A DNA stretch of 38,333 nucleotides from an uncultured cyanobacterium (GTDB lineage: Bacteria > Cyanobacteriota > Cyanobacteriia > Cyanobacteriales > Microcystaceae): assembly GCA_903887375.1 (NCBI GenBank), contig CAISPN010000103.1, forward strand, positions 1-38,333, in the 5' to 3' direction. Made by a program: the position numbers and the translations under genes. Below, one piece after another: positions 7,131-15,584 of the stretch. The notes below the pieces were generated by a model. That model worked only from the letters and a program-made list of their open reading frames with translations. It was not told where the DNA came from and ran no database searches. Within the stretch, counting starts at the first letter, position 1. The number at the start of each line of letters is the position of its first letter.

Positions 7131-8060
7131 ATGAGGATTTTAGTGACAGGTGGGGCAGGTTTTATTGGCTCTCACCTTATAGATAAACTGATTGCTCAAG
7201 AACATGAAGTTCTCTGTCTAGATAATTTTTATACAGGAGATAAGCGCAACATCACAAAATGGTTGAATCAGCCCAATTTTGAGCTAATTCGCCATGATGT
7301 CACTGAACCTATAAGGCTAGAGATTGACCAAATCTATCATCTGGCCTGTCCTGCTTCGCCAGTTCACTACCAGTTCAACCCCATCAAAACTCTCAAAACC
7401 AGCATGCTGGGAACGATGAACATGCTTGGGTTAGCTAAAAGAGTCAAAGCCAGAATTTTAATGGCTTCAACCTCCGAAGTTTATGGGGATCCGGAAGTTC
7501 ATCCGCAATCAGAAGAATATTGGGGGCATGTCAACTGTACGGGAATTCGCTCTTGCTATGATGAAGGTAAGCGAGTTGCCGAGACCCTTTGTTTCGATTA
7601 TCATCGTGAGCATCAGGTTGATATTCGGGTTGCTCGTATATTTAACACCTACGGTCCTAGAATGCTCGAAAACGATGGAAGAGTAGTCAGCAACTTTGTT
7701 GTTCAGGCGCTCAAGGGTATTCCTCTGACTATTTATGGTGACGGTTCTCAAACTCGTAGTTTTTGCTATGTTTCTGACTTGGTAGAAGGTTTGATGAGAT
7801 TAATGAACGGGGACTATATTGGACCTGTAAATTTAGGCAACCCAGGAGAATATACAATCCTTGAGCTAGCCCAGAAAATTCAATCTTTAGTAAACCCATC
7901 TGCTGAGCTGGTTTATAAGCCATTGCCTCAAGATGATCCAAAGCAGAGAAAGCCAGATATCAGCAAAGCCCAAAAATATTTAAATTGGCAGCCTACTATC
8001 TTATTAGATCAGGGGTTAGATTTGACGATTAGCGATTTTAAAGCTCGTCTTGCCAAATGA
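7131..8060 (+). CDS. UDP-glucuronate decarboxylase (UDP-xylose synthase)
   Basis: A 309-residue extended short-chain dehydrogenase. [10 protein letters not shown] binds NAD, Ser/Thr lie at 113-114 and the catalytic pair is Tyr143/Lys147 in SCYDEGKR. The [11 protein letters not shown] and [10 protein letters not shown] segments are characteristic of the UDP-xylose synthase group rather than of dTDP-glucose dehydratases. It converts UDP-glucuronate to UDP-xylose, and the gene for UDP-glucuronate synthesis follows 32 bases later, giving a two-step route for cell-surface polysaccharide. The segment before the catalytic Tyr reads [14 protein letters not shown], where I remember [14 protein letters not shown] as usual, so two substrate-side residues look changed. 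Confidence 0.88.
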   Translation: MRILVTGGAGFIGSHLIDKLIAQEHEVLCLDNFYTGDKRNITKWLNQPNFELIRHDVTEPIRLEIDQIYHLACPASPVHYQFNPIKTLKTSMLGTMNMLGLAKRVKARILMASTSEVYGDPEVHPQSEEYWGHVNCTGIRSCYDEGKRVAETLCFDYHREHQVDIRVARIFNTYGPRMLENDGRVVSNFVVQALKGIPLTIYGDGSQTRSFCYVSDLVEGLMRLMNGDYIGPVNLGNPGEYTILELAQKIQSLVNPSAELVYKPLPQDDPKQRKPDISKAQKYLNWQPTILLDQGLDLTISDFKARLAK

Positions 8061-8092
8061 CAGTTGAAGCTAAGGAGGCTAAATAAACCGTA

Positions 8093-9451
8093 ATGAAAGT
8101 ATGCGTCATTGGGACAGGCTATGTAGGATTGGTAACTGGTGTATGTTTAGCCCATATTGGTCATCATGTTATATGTATAGATAACAATGAAGAAAAAGTT
8201 AAGCTCATGAAGCTTGGCCAATCACCAATATTTGAACCAGGACTTTCTGAATTGATGCAATCTAGCACTACTTCAGGCAACCTAGAGTTTAGTACTGATA
8301 TTGGCTATGGGGTTGAGACTGCAGATATTCTCTTTATTGCTGTTGGAACTCCCTCTTTACCTAATGGAGAAAGTGATACTAGATATGTTGAGGCAGTAGC
8401 TAAGGGAATTGGCTCTCATCTGATTAGCGGCTATAAAGTAATTGTCAATAAATCTACTGTGCCTATAGGTTCGGGTGATTGGGTGCGCCTATTAGTTCTA
8501 GATGGTCTAGCCGAGCGTAAAAAATCTTCCTCAGAAAACTTGGATGTTGATTTCGATATTGTTAGCAATCCGGAATTTTTGCGCGAGGGCTCAGCCATAT
8601 ATGATACATTTAACCCAGATCGTATTGTTTTAGGTAGTGATAGCGCTAAGGCGATCGAAATGATGCAAGAGCTCTATACCCCAATCATTGAGCGCAAATA
8701 CAGCGAAAACCCTTCATTGGGCGCTGTTCCTGTTGTGGTGACAAATTTAAACTCAGCCGAGATGATCAAGTATGCAGCTAATGCCTTTTTGGCTACTAAA
8801 ATTAGCTTTATCAACGAGGTTGCCAATATTTGCGATAGGGTTGGGGCTGATGTGACTCAAGTGGCTCAAGGCATTGGCCTTGATTCTCGCATTGGTGGCA
8901 AGTTCCTGCAAGCTGGTATTGGCTGGGGAGGATCTTGCTTTGCTAAAGATGTCTCAGCCTTGATTCATACAGCTAATGACTATGGCTATGAAACTGAACT
9001 CCTTAAATCTACTGTTTCGATCAACCAACGTCAACGCTTGATCGTCATTGAGAAACTGCAATATGAGCTCAAGATTCTCAAAGGTAAAATTATTGGAATT
9101 CTAGGTTTGACTTTTAAACCCGATACTGATGATATGAGAGATGCGCCGGCTCTTAATATTATTGAGCAGCTCAATAGGCTCGGTGCCAAGTTGAAGGCTT
9201 ATGATCCGATTGTTTCCCAAAGTGGTTTGAGCCATGCTATTTCCGGGGTGACTATTGAAACTGATGCCCAAAGGTTGGCTGATGGCTGTGATGCTATAGT
9301 TTTAGTAACTGATTGGCAAGAGTTCCTCAGGCTTGATTATGCAGAGATGGCCAAATCAATGAATCAGCCTTTGATTATTGATGGGCGCAATTTTCTAGAT
9401 AGGCAAAAGCTTGAATCTGCTGGTTTTCGTTATGTAGGGGTGGGACACTAA
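8093..9451 (+). CDS. ugd: UDP-glucose 6-dehydrogenase
   Basis: A 452-residue enzyme oxidising UDP-glucose to UDP-glucuronate with two NAD. The N-terminal Rossmann motif GTGYVGLVTG, the central helix with NSAEMIKYAANAFLATKISF, the catalytic Cys282 in GGSCFAKD, and the C-terminal LGLTFKPDTDDMRDAPA are all present. Length matches the family. AGGAGG at 8073-8078 is a strong ribosome site, though its 14-base distance to the ATG is long. It forms a pathway pair with the upstream UDP-xylose synthase. Confidence 0.96.
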   Translation: MKVCVIGTGYVGLVTGVCLAHIGHHVICIDNNEEKVKLMKLGQSPIFEPGLSELMQSSTTSGNLEFSTDIGYGVETADILFIAVGTPSLPNGESDTRYVEAVAKGIGSHLISGYKVIVNKSTVPIGSGDWVRLLVLDGLAERKKSSSENLDVDFDIVSNPEFLREGSAIYDTFNPDRIVLGSDSAKAIEMMQELYTPIIERKYSENPSLGAVPVVVTNLNSAEMIKYAANAFLATKISFINEVANICDRVGADVTQVAQGIGLDSRIGGKFLQAGIGWGGSCFAKDVSALIHTANDYGYETELLKSTVSINQRQRLIVIEKLQYELKILKGKIIGILGLTFKPDTDDMRDAPALNIIEQLNRLGAKLKAYDPIVSQSGLSHAISGVTIETDAQRLADGCDAIVLVTDWQEFLRLDYAEMAKSMNQPLIIDGRNFLDRQKLESAGFRYVGVGH

Positions 9452-9471
9452 ATTTTAAATTTAAGGAAGTT

Positions 9472-9936
9472 ATGGCTAATAGTAAACCAATAAAAGTAGG
9501 AGATGTTGCTCCTGATTTTACTCTTTCTTCTCAAACTGGAGAACAAGTAACGCTCAGTGATTATCGCGGCAAACAAGCGGTAGTTGTTTACTTTTATCCC
9601 AAAGATAATACTCCTGGCTGTACAGCAGAATCCTGCGCGTTTAGAGATAGCTATGAAGTATTTAAAACTATGGGCGCTGAGGTAATTGGAATCAGTTCTG
9701 ATTCAATCCGCTCTCATGATTCTTTTGCCAAGAAATATAATCTGCCTTTTCTACTGTTGAGTGATAGTGATAGTAGCATCAGGAATCTTTATGGGGTTCC
9801 TTCTACGATGTTTATTCTTCCTGGTAGGGTAACCTATGTAATTGATAAACAAGGCATAGTCAGAAATGTCTTCAACTCAATGATGGATTTCGAGGCCCAT
9901 GTTAAAGAGGCAGTAAAAACCCTCCAAGGGCTCTAG
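9472..9936 (+). CDS. bcp: Thioredoxin-dependent peroxiredoxin, BCP/PrxQ type
   Basis: A 154-residue peroxiredoxin that reduces peroxides using thioredoxin. The peroxidatic Cys50 and resolving Cys55 lie in PGCTAESCAF, the five-residue spacing of the atypical 2-Cys PrxQ group. The FYPKDNTPGC motif and the conserved Arg in the later PSTMFILPGRVTYVID region fit. A good AAGGAAG ribosome site precedes the ATG. The lack of a signal peptide suggests a cytosolic enzyme. Its stop lies one base from the stop of the facing molybdopterin oxidoreductase gene. Confidence 0.94.
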   Translation: MANSKPIKVGDVAPDFTLSSQTGEQVTLSDYRGKQAVVVYFYPKDNTPGCTAESCAFRDSYEVFKTMGAEVIGISSDSIRSHDSFAKKYNLPFLLLSDSDSSIRNLYGVPSTMFILPGRVTYVIDKQGIVRNVFNSMMDFEAHVKEAVKTLQGL

Positions 9937-9937
9937 T

Positions 9938-10645
9938 TTAAAGTCCAGCAAACCACTCATATCCCTGATCTTCCCAATAGCCGAGCGCTTTGGGTTTTTC
10001 TTTGAGTAAAGTAATTTGGGTTACCCATTTGCTTTGTTTATATCCTAGCTTGATAGGAGAAGCAAGACGCAAAGGAGCTCCATTATCTATCGGCAGTGGT
10101 AGATTATTTTTTTCATAAGCCAAAAGAGTTTGAGGATGTAAGGCTGAGACTATATCCCAACTTTCATAATAGCCATCGGCCGATTTGAAATTGACATAGT
10201 TAATACCATCTTTAGGCAAGGCTAGAGTGATGATATCTCTCAAGCGAACCCCTCCCCAGCTCACAATTGCTGACCAGCCTTCTACACATACATGGCGAAT
10301 TGTCATTCTCACTGGCTCAATTTTTTGGATATCAGAGATGCTCAAACTTAAAGGGCGATTGACCTGACCATCTACTGTCAATCGAAATTTGTTTGGATCA
10401 ATTTTGGGTGTAGCGTTAAAAGTATTTACAAGTAAGGCTTCTGGCTCTATGCTGCTTGTGGGAAATTCAGCAATCAATTTATTGGGATTCAATAATAGAG
10501 ATTCTATGCTCTGATTAAAAGGCTCAGTTGCCTTAAAGATTTCCTGCTCAAACCAAGGTGCCCCACATCCTCCCAAAATCAACCCGAGACTTGAGAGTGA
10601 GGAAATTTCCAGAAATCGACGACGGGGCAAAAGAATTTTGGACAT
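9938..10645 (-). CDS. Molybdopterin-dependent oxidoreductase (sulfite-oxidase/MsrP fold)
   Basis: A 235-residue exported molybdoenzyme. The N-terminus has RRRFLEISSL (residues 8-17), a twin-Arg-like signal, followed by a hydrophobic stretch ending LILGGC (Cys27), a lipobox, so it is probably Tat-exported and lipid-anchored. The sulfite-oxidase-fold core has the molybdenum-ligand Cys120 in IRHVCVEGWSAIVSWGGVRL, and later YVNFKSADGYYESWD and GAPLRLASPIKLGYKQSKW. This resembles MsrP (YedY), which repairs oxidised methionines in the periplasm. The substrate here is unproven. It is the second gene of a pair with a cytochrome b membrane protein nine bases upstream, the likely electron donor. Confidence 0.85.
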   Translation of the reverse strand: MSKILLPRRRFLEISSLSSLGLILGGCGAPWFEQEIFKATEPFNQSIESLLLNPNKLIAEFPTSSIEPEALLVNTFNATPKIDPNKFRLTVDGQVNRPLSLSISDIQKIEPVRMTIRHVCVEGWSAIVSWGGVRLRDIITLALPKDGINYVNFKSADGYYESWDIVSALHPQTLLAYEKNNLPLPIDNGAPLRLASPIKLGYKQSKWVTQITLLKEKPKALGYWEDQGYEWFAGL

Positions 10646-10654
10646 AATATTTAA

Positions 10655-11233
10655 TTAGCGAAAAAACATAGAGTCAACCAAACTAGAGCCACCGACTTTA
10701 AGAGCCAGACGCCAGTGAACTATAGCAAAAACGATAAAAGTAGGAACCGCCAAAAAATGAACAATCCTCAAAGATTGCCAATCGCCAAAACAACTGACAA
10801 TCCAAGCAAATTGGGCGGGCTTGTACATCCCTATCCCTGTAAAAATCGATAAAACTAGTACTGGAATAATTATCGTATAGATCAAGCGATGCCAAGCGTA
10901 ATTAGTGCGCTTGATGTTTTTTGATTTCTGCAGAGCACCTAGATCTTTGGCAGAAAAAAAACGTATTTTCCATCGCCTGGTAAAAACAATGTAAATACCA
11001 TAGAGTAGCAAATTAACAGAAAACAAGGTCATTGCAGCAAAATGCCAATGTCTCCCTCCAGCTAGCCATCCCCCTAGCAAAAATATAGGTGGAAAGTGCC
11101 AGCCTGCTCTACCGCCAAAAACTGGATTGGCATTGTAAATCTGTAGTCCACTGGTGATCATTAAGATCAAAGCTATTAAATTAATCGAGTGAAAAATTTG
11201 GACTATTTTGAAGATCCTTGGTTTATTCTGCAT
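10655..11233 (-). CDS. Cytochrome b561-like membrane protein, partner of the molybdoenzyme
   Basis: About 192 residues with four to five membrane helices and several His suited to haem ligation (IFHSINLIALILM near the N-terminus, WHFAAM in the middle, IVHFLAVPTF and FAIVHWRLAL near the end). It fits the cytochrome b561/b6-domain family that feeds quinol electrons to periplasmic molybdoenzymes. It is distinct from the classic MsrQ fold as far as can be seen. Start: ATG at 11233, with a GTG directly before it (11236) as an alternative. Neither has a clear ribosome site. The nine-base gap to the downstream molybdoenzyme gene says they are one operon and probably one redox system. Confidence 0.8.
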   Translation of the reverse strand: MQNKPRIFKIVQIFHSINLIALILMITSGLQIYNANPVFGGRAGWHFPPIFLLGGWLAGGRHWHFAAMTLFSVNLLLYGIYIVFTRRWKIRFFSAKDLGALQKSKNIKRTNYAWHRLIYTIIIPVLVLSIFTGIGMYKPAQFAWIVSCFGDWQSLRIVHFLAVPTFIVFAIVHWRLALKVGGSSLVDSMFFR

Positions 11234-11300
11234 CACTGTATGTTAAGGACTATTAAGTATCTGTTCTTATTTTGCAATCTCTAAAACCCCTTTTGGTCGC

Positions 11301-11306
11301 TATAAT
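11301..11306 (+). promoter_or_regulatory. Perfect TATAAT -10 upstream of the dynamin-like gene
   Basis: TATAAT lies 37 bases before the start of the dynamin-like gene in a 107-base gap between divergent genes. A TTGCAA (11272-11277) is too far away (23 bases) to be an ideal -35, so this may be an extended or activator-dependent promoter. Confidence 0.35.
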
Positions 11307-11343
11307 GAGGCTCATGGGAACAATTAAATGACTAAATTGAACG

Positions 11344-13335
11344 ATGAACGAATTTGCCACTTCTTCTCAAGATGAAATAATTCATAGAATTTCCACATAT
11401 ACAGGAGATAATCCCAATTCTATCAAAGTTGAAAAGATTAGAGCTCTTTTAGTTAAATTAAAAGATGATTTGCGTCCCAAGACAAGCTCCCTGATGCTTT
11501 TAGGACAAAAACAAGGTTTGGTGGAAGAATCTAAAAGTGAAGAATTGATAAGCGATCTTGAAAAAGTTGCTCTTACTTTAGATTCGTTAGTTTTTCGCAT
11601 TGCTGTTATTGGAGAATTTAGTAAGGGCAAGTCAACCCTTTTAAATGCAATTATTGGCGAAGAAATACAGCCATCAAGGATGATTCCCTGTAGTGCCAAT
11701 ATAAATGTGCTTAAATATGGGGAGCGTCAAAAAGTTACGGTTAAAAACAAAGATGGATCCTTAGAAGAGATTCCGCTAGAAGAGTATAAAGATAAAGCTG
11801 TAATGCCTATAGAGGCGGCAATTAGTAATCATACTGATACTCTGGTTAATTCTAATATTGAAGAAATTATTTATGAGCATCCTGGGCTAGAGCTTTTCAA
11901 AAATGGTATAGAGCTGATTGATTCTCCGGGTCTTAATCAACATCCAGATTTAGAAAAAATCACCCAAAAAATTATCAAAGGAGTTGATGCTATTGTCTTT
12001 GTTACCAGTTGTCTGCAGCCTCTTACTCAAAATGAAAGACAACTTTTACAATCTCTTAAAACTCAACTAAATCAACTCTCAGGTAAAGGAGAAGATCAGC
12101 CAGCACAAAATATATTCATCATTGTCAATTTTATCGATTTAATTAGAACAAATCAGGATCGCCAGCAGATTTCTTTACTCTTTCAAGAGCTCACTAAGGG
12201 CAAAAATCCTACTGTAATAGATGAAAGTAGAATACATTTTATATCTGCCCAAAAAGCCTTAGATGCCATTGTTAACAACAACCAAGACGATGAGTATCTG
12301 CAAGGATTTCATAGTTTTATTGAGCAGATCAATGGCTTTTTAAATCAGAGAGGCTATTTGATTATTCAGCAGCCTTGCAATAAATTTGGACAGATTGTTA
12401 AGGAATATCTTAAAGAGCTGGATAAGTCCGAAGCAGGAATAGAAAAAGAACTGCGAAAAATGGAAGATGAGATTAACAGAGTAGCTGATCAGATTGGCCA
12501 TGCTGAAAATTGCCAAAAGGAAATACTGCTTGAGGCAGAAAGGCTACTTAATCTTAGCAACAGCGAAATAAGCGAAAACTGGCAACAATGGAGCCGTGAA
12601 GATTCCCTAAAGACCATGGTCGATAGGGAGAGTATTGGTTGGTCTTCCAACTTTAATCCTGTTTTCCAGCAAAGAGAGATAATTCAAGATTATGTTGAAC
12701 AGTTCAACAAAGATCTTCAAAGTATGTTGGAAAAGTGGGGTCAAGAGCAACTCAGTGAGGTTCTTCAGCCTAGATCGCAAGATTTTGAGGATTTCATAAA
12801 TAGACAATTAGAAGCAATTCGGTTGAGGGTATATGGGGAAGGTCCTCGCAATAGGGAGATTTTTAACTATCAGAAATATCAGATGGTTGCCAAGCTTGAG
12901 GATAATTTTTTTGGCATTATCGGTATCAGAGGTGGCGTGATTATTGGCAGTGTAATCGCTCTAGTTGCAGGAGTTTTAAGCCAGCCCCATCTGGTCAATG
13001 CGGTAGCCGCAGGGGCTATCTCTACAATTCTTGGATCACTAGGTCTAGGCACACTAGATGTGGATCAACTCAAGCCTCAAATTAAAGATAAAGTCATCAC
13101 CCAATGCCTGGAAAGATTTGAGCGCTCTAAGTTTGAGAAAGATATGCAAAAAGCTATCCAAAGCGCATTTACTGATAGAGCCAAGAACATCAATAAAGAG
13201 ATAGATAAGTTGATTCTTCAGTGGAAGGCTGATTTGCAAAAAAAGAGAAAACATATGAAACAACAAAGGGCGGACATAAGTCTGATCAGATTAAAGGACA
13301 ACGTAGTGAGCTTGAACAAGTACTTCATGAAATAG
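11344..13335 (+). CDS. Bacterial dynamin-like GTPase, C-terminus probably frameshifted
   Basis: A 663-residue membrane-remodelling GTPase of the dynamin superfamily. The P-loop GEFSKGKS is at 90-97, the switch DSPGL at 193-197, and a variant G4 is seen at IVNFIDL. A glycine-rich hydrophobic hairpin (about 523-570) looks like the membrane paddle, flanked by long helices (about 355-400 and 575-640). Cyanobacterial relatives are linked to thylakoid maintenance. Oddity: after residue 634 the reading frame ends in an unconvincing basic tail (to 663), while the -1 frame from 13245 to 13367 gives 40 residues including GQRSELEQVLHEIDVLLSEV, a regular amphipathic helix typical of these proteins. The switch coincides with a slippery A AAA AAG. 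A -1 shift would yield 674 residues. Confidence 0.88.
   Translation: MNEFATSSQDEIIHRISTYTGDNPNSIKVEKIRALLVKLKDDLRPKTSSLMLLGQKQGLVEESKSEELISDLEKVALTLDSLVFRIAVIGEFSKGKSTLLNAIIGEEIQPSRMIPCSANINVLKYGERQKVTVKNKDGSLEEIPLEEYKDKAVMPIEAAISNHTDTLVNSNIEEIIYEHPGLELFKNGIELIDSPGLNQHPDLEKITQKIIKGVDAIVFVTSCLQPLTQNERQLLQSLKTQLNQLSGKGEDQPAQNIFIIVNFIDLIRTNQDRQQISLLFQELTKGKNPTVIDESRIHFISAQKALDAIVNNNQDDEYLQGFHSFIEQINGFLNQRGYLIIQQPCNKFGQIVKEYLKELDKSEAGIEKELRKMEDEINRVADQIGHAENCQKEILLEAERLLNLSNSEISENWQQWSREDSLKTMVDRESIGWSSNFNPVFQQREIIQDYVEQFNKDLQSMLEKWGQEQLSEVLQPRSQDFEDFINRQLEAIRLRVYGEGPRNREIFNYQKYQMVAKLEDNFFGIIGIRGGVIIGSVIALVAGVLSQPHLVNAVAAGAISTILGSLGLGTLDVDQLKPQIKDKVITQCLERFERSKFEKDMQKAIQSAFTDRAKNINKEIDKLILQWKADLQKKRKHMKQQRADISLIRLKDNVVSLNKYFMK
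13239..13245 (+). other. Slippery heptamer A AAA AAG at the apparent frame switch
   Basis: Within the dynamin-like gene the zero-frame codons are CAA AAA AAG, so the seven bases 13239-13245 form the same A AAA AAG signal as in dnaX frameshifting. Slipping back one base makes GAG (13245-13247) the next codon and opens 40 sense codons to a TGA at 13365-13367. GGAAGG (13223-13228) lies ten bases upstream, a spacing known to stimulate -1 slippage. No strong downstream stem-loop is visible. The same sequence could instead be a one-A deletion in a homopolymer (real or a sequencing error). Confidence 0.5.
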
Positions 13336-13367
13336 ATGTCCTTTTGAGTGAAGTTAGCTCTCATTGA

Positions 13368-13670
13368 TAGGTAGCTATGAACTCAGGGTGCTGCAATTGA
13401 GGCTGGGTTAATTTTAAGAATTGTAAATGTTAAAATTTATGGAAAAAAAAACCCACATTTTTGGTAAACAAGGCTACAATCGAAAATGTCTAAGTAAATA
13501 TTTAGACCTGATATTGATCGCATTGTGATGTGGTCAAAACTCTGATTCAGAGAGCTTTAAGTTACAAAAAATCAAATCCACAATAGATTTGATAATTTCA
13601 TAATTTAGATCAGTTAGAATTAACTGTCCAATCTTCTAATTTTGCACCGAAGGAGTAAGAGGAAAACGGC
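13368..13670 (+). other. 303-base non-coding region upstream of the principal sigma factor
   Basis: No open frame of interest on either strand. It holds an A9 run (13443-13451), a TACAAT (13475-13480) that could be a -10 without a good -35, a small hairpin CTCTG/CAGAG (13540-13552), and an 8-bp perfect hairpin ATCAAATC/GATTTGAT (13571-13593). The length fits a promoter region with a long leader for the sigma gene, but nothing can be assigned firmly. Confidence 0.4.
13571..13593 (+). repeat. Perfect 8-bp inverted repeat in the sigma-factor leader
   Basis: ATCAAATC (13571-13578) and GATTTGAT (13586-13593) flank a 7-base loop, 78 bases before the sigma factor start. It may be an operator or an mRNA hairpin. 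It is AT-rich, so a chance occurrence is possible. Confidence 0.4.
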
Positions 13671-14951
13671 ATGACGCAGGCCTACGAGGTACTCGAAGAA
13701 ACTATCCAAGAGGAGACACTCAACATCGATTTTTTAGTAGATGAGGATTTTGATCTTCTCCCTGAAGACGATACGCTCGAGTTAGCAGAGGAAATATTTA
13801 CTGAACCAGAAGGGAAAAAACCTCGCAAGCTGGCCGCTTCGCGTCGTCGAGATCTCAATAAAAGAAAACCATATACTGAAGACTCTATCCGTATCTATCT
13901 TCAAGAAATAGGTCGTATCCGCCTATTGAGAGCAGAAGAAGAAATTGAGCTAGCACGCAAAATTGCAGATCTTCTGAGACTAGAGCGCATCAGAGAAGAC
14001 CTCTGCCACGAAATCAAAAAAGAACCAACTGATGCGGAATGGGGAAAAAGGGTATGGAAAATAGAAAAAATTCGTGATACTCTTGTTCTTAAACTAGAGC
14101 GAGAACCCAAAGAAAGTGAGCTCAACAGCGAGGTAAAGAAACAGTTACCCGCTCTAAATCAGGGGCTTGATCAGGAATGGGGTTCTAAGCCTGGACATCT
14201 CTGGGAGTTTAGACGCCGACTTTATCATGTGCGCAGGGCAAAAGACAAGATGGTTCAATCTAACTTGCGCCTAGTGGTCTCTATTGCCAAAAAATACATG
14301 AACCGCGGTCTTTCTTTTCAAGATCTCATTCAAGAAGGCTCACTGGGTTTGATCAGGGCAGCTGAAAAATTTGATCATGAGAAAGGTTATAAGTTTTCAA
14401 CCTATGCCACATGGTGGATTCGTCAGGCTATTACCCGGTCTATAGCAGATCAATCTAGAACTATCCGTCTACCTGTGCATTTGTACGAAACTATTTCTCG
14501 TATTAAAAAGACCACTAAAATACTCTCTCAAGAGATGCATCGCAAGCCAACAGAAGAGGAAATCGCCACCCGCATGGAGATGACCATAGAGAAGTTGCGA
14601 TTCATTGCCAAATCTGCGCAACTGCCCATCTCTCTAGAAACACCCATAGGTAAGGAAGAAGATTCCCGTTTGGGTGATTTTATTGAAGCTGATGGCGAAA
14701 CCCCTGAAGATGAAGTATCCAAAAATCTTCTGCGCGAAGATTTAGAAAGTGTTCTAGATACCCTCAGCCCAAGGGAAAGAGATGTGCTGCGTTTGCGCTA
14801 TGGACTTGACGATGGAAGAATGAAGACCCTCGAAGAGATTGGTCAAATCTTCAATGTCACTCGAGAGCGAATTCGTCAGATTGAGGCAAAGGCTTTGCGC
14901 AAGTTACGCCATCCCAATCGCAATAGTATTCTCAAAGAGTATATTCGCTAA
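13671..14951 (+). CDS. rpoD: Principal (group 1) RNA polymerase sigma factor SigA/RpoD
   Basis: A 426-residue sigma-70 factor that directs RNA polymerase to housekeeping promoters. Region 1.2 ([18 protein letters not shown]), region 2 with the -10 recognition helix ([17 protein letters not shown]), region 3 ([13 protein letters not shown]) and region 4.2 with the -35 helix-turn-helix ([30 protein letters not shown]) are all present. An acidic N-terminal stretch (about 8-48) and a charged insert between regions 1.2 and 2 support group 1 membership. Group 2 factors are close relatives but usually shorter, lacking this acidic start. AGGAG and GAGG upstream (13651-13662) support the ATG. Confidence 0.92.
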   Translation: MTQAYEVLEETIQEETLNIDFLVDEDFDLLPEDDTLELAEEIFTEPEGKKPRKLAASRRRDLNKRKPYTEDSIRIYLQEIGRIRLLRAEEEIELARKIADLLRLERIREDLCHEIKKEPTDAEWGKRVWKIEKIRDTLVLKLEREPKESELNSEVKKQLPALNQGLDQEWGSKPGHLWEFRRRLYHVRRAKDKMVQSNLRLVVSIAKKYMNRGLSFQDLIQEGSLGLIRAAEKFDHEKGYKFSTYATWWIRQAITRSIADQSRTIRLPVHLYETISRIKKTTKILSQEMHRKPTEEEIATRMEMTIEKLRFIAKSAQLPISLETPIGKEEDSRLGDFIEADGETPEDEVSKNLLREDLESVLDTLSPRERDVLRLRYGLDDGRMKTLEEIGQIFNVTRERIRQIEAKALRKLRHPNRNSILKEYIR

Positions 14952-14954
14952 AAA

Positions 14955-14989
14955 CAAAAAAAGGGGGGAAACAAAGATAGCCCCTCTTT
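14955..14989 (-). terminator. Terminator for the cbiT operon, shared with the sigma gene end
   Basis: AAAGGGGGG (14960-14968) pairs with CCCCTCTTT (14981-14989) with one G-U pair, around a 12-base loop. On the - strand the stem is followed by TTTTTGTTTT (complement of 14951-14960), an excellent U-tract, so it ends the radA-decarboxylase-cbiT transcript. On the + strand the hairpin also follows the sigma factor stop at once, but with only a weak T-run. Confidence 0.7.
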
Positions 14990-14991
14990 GC

Positions 14992-15582
14992 CTAGATTTT
15001 CTCGGCCGAAATAATAAAAAGAGGATCGATTGCCGAGAGAACCTGGCTAGTCCCTTTATTTTCTAGGCGATTGACTGAAGCTTGGACTATTTCTATTTGT
15101 CTGGCTTGGACTTGGCTGAGCCCTTCAGAAATTTGGTAGAGATATTCTAGGTTGCCCGAAGTTAAAACTACGCGACCTTGAGGTTTTAGCTTGCCCCAAA
15201 CCTTGGTTAAAATCTCTTTGATGGACTTGCCACCCTCAATACAGATCCTATCAGGCAAAGGTTTTAAATCTTCTAGACATTCTGGTGCGTTGCCCTCTAT
15301 AACAGTGATATTTTTAACCTGGAAAGAGCTACAGTTGCGGCGAATCAAATTAGCCACTTCTTCATCTCTTTCTATGGCAATAATTTTTCCATTAGGGCAA
15401 AGTAAACCTGCCTCTACTGGAATTGTTCCTGTTCCTGCTCCAATATCCCAAAAAACCGAATTTTCCTCTAAGCGCAAGGCACAAAGAATCAAAATACGGA
15501 TCTCTCTCGGTGTTAAGTAAATTCCAGGTAACTGTTCAAAGAGATTATCGGGAATGCCTGGGGTTGTATATGTCCACAACAT
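14992..15582 (-). CDS. cbiT: Cobalt-precorrin-6B C15-methyltransferase/decarboxylase CbiT
   Basis: A 196-residue SAM-dependent methyltransferase of the corrin ring pathway. It methylates C15 and removes the C12 acetate carboxyl on the way to cobalamin or pseudocobalamin. The N-terminus (PGIPDNLFEQLPGIYLTPREIR) is the hallmark of CbiT/CobL C-terminal domains. The SAM-binding motif WDIGAGTGTIPVE lies at about 45-57, followed by AIERDEE and an IEGGKS motif. It stands alone rather than fused to CbiE. It starts two bases after the stop of the PLP decarboxylase gene, so the two are co-transcribed and perhaps translationally coupled. Confidence 0.92.
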   Translation of the reverse strand: MLWTYTTPGIPDNLFEQLPGIYLTPREIRILILCALRLEENSVFWDIGAGTGTIPVEAGLLCPNGKIIAIERDEEVANLIRRNCSSFQVKNITVIEGNAPECLEDLKPLPDRICIEGGKSIKEILTKVWGKLKPQGRVVLTSGNLEYLYQISEGLSQVQARQIEIVQASVNRLENKGTSQVLSAIDPLFIISAEKI

Positions 15583-15584
15583 AG

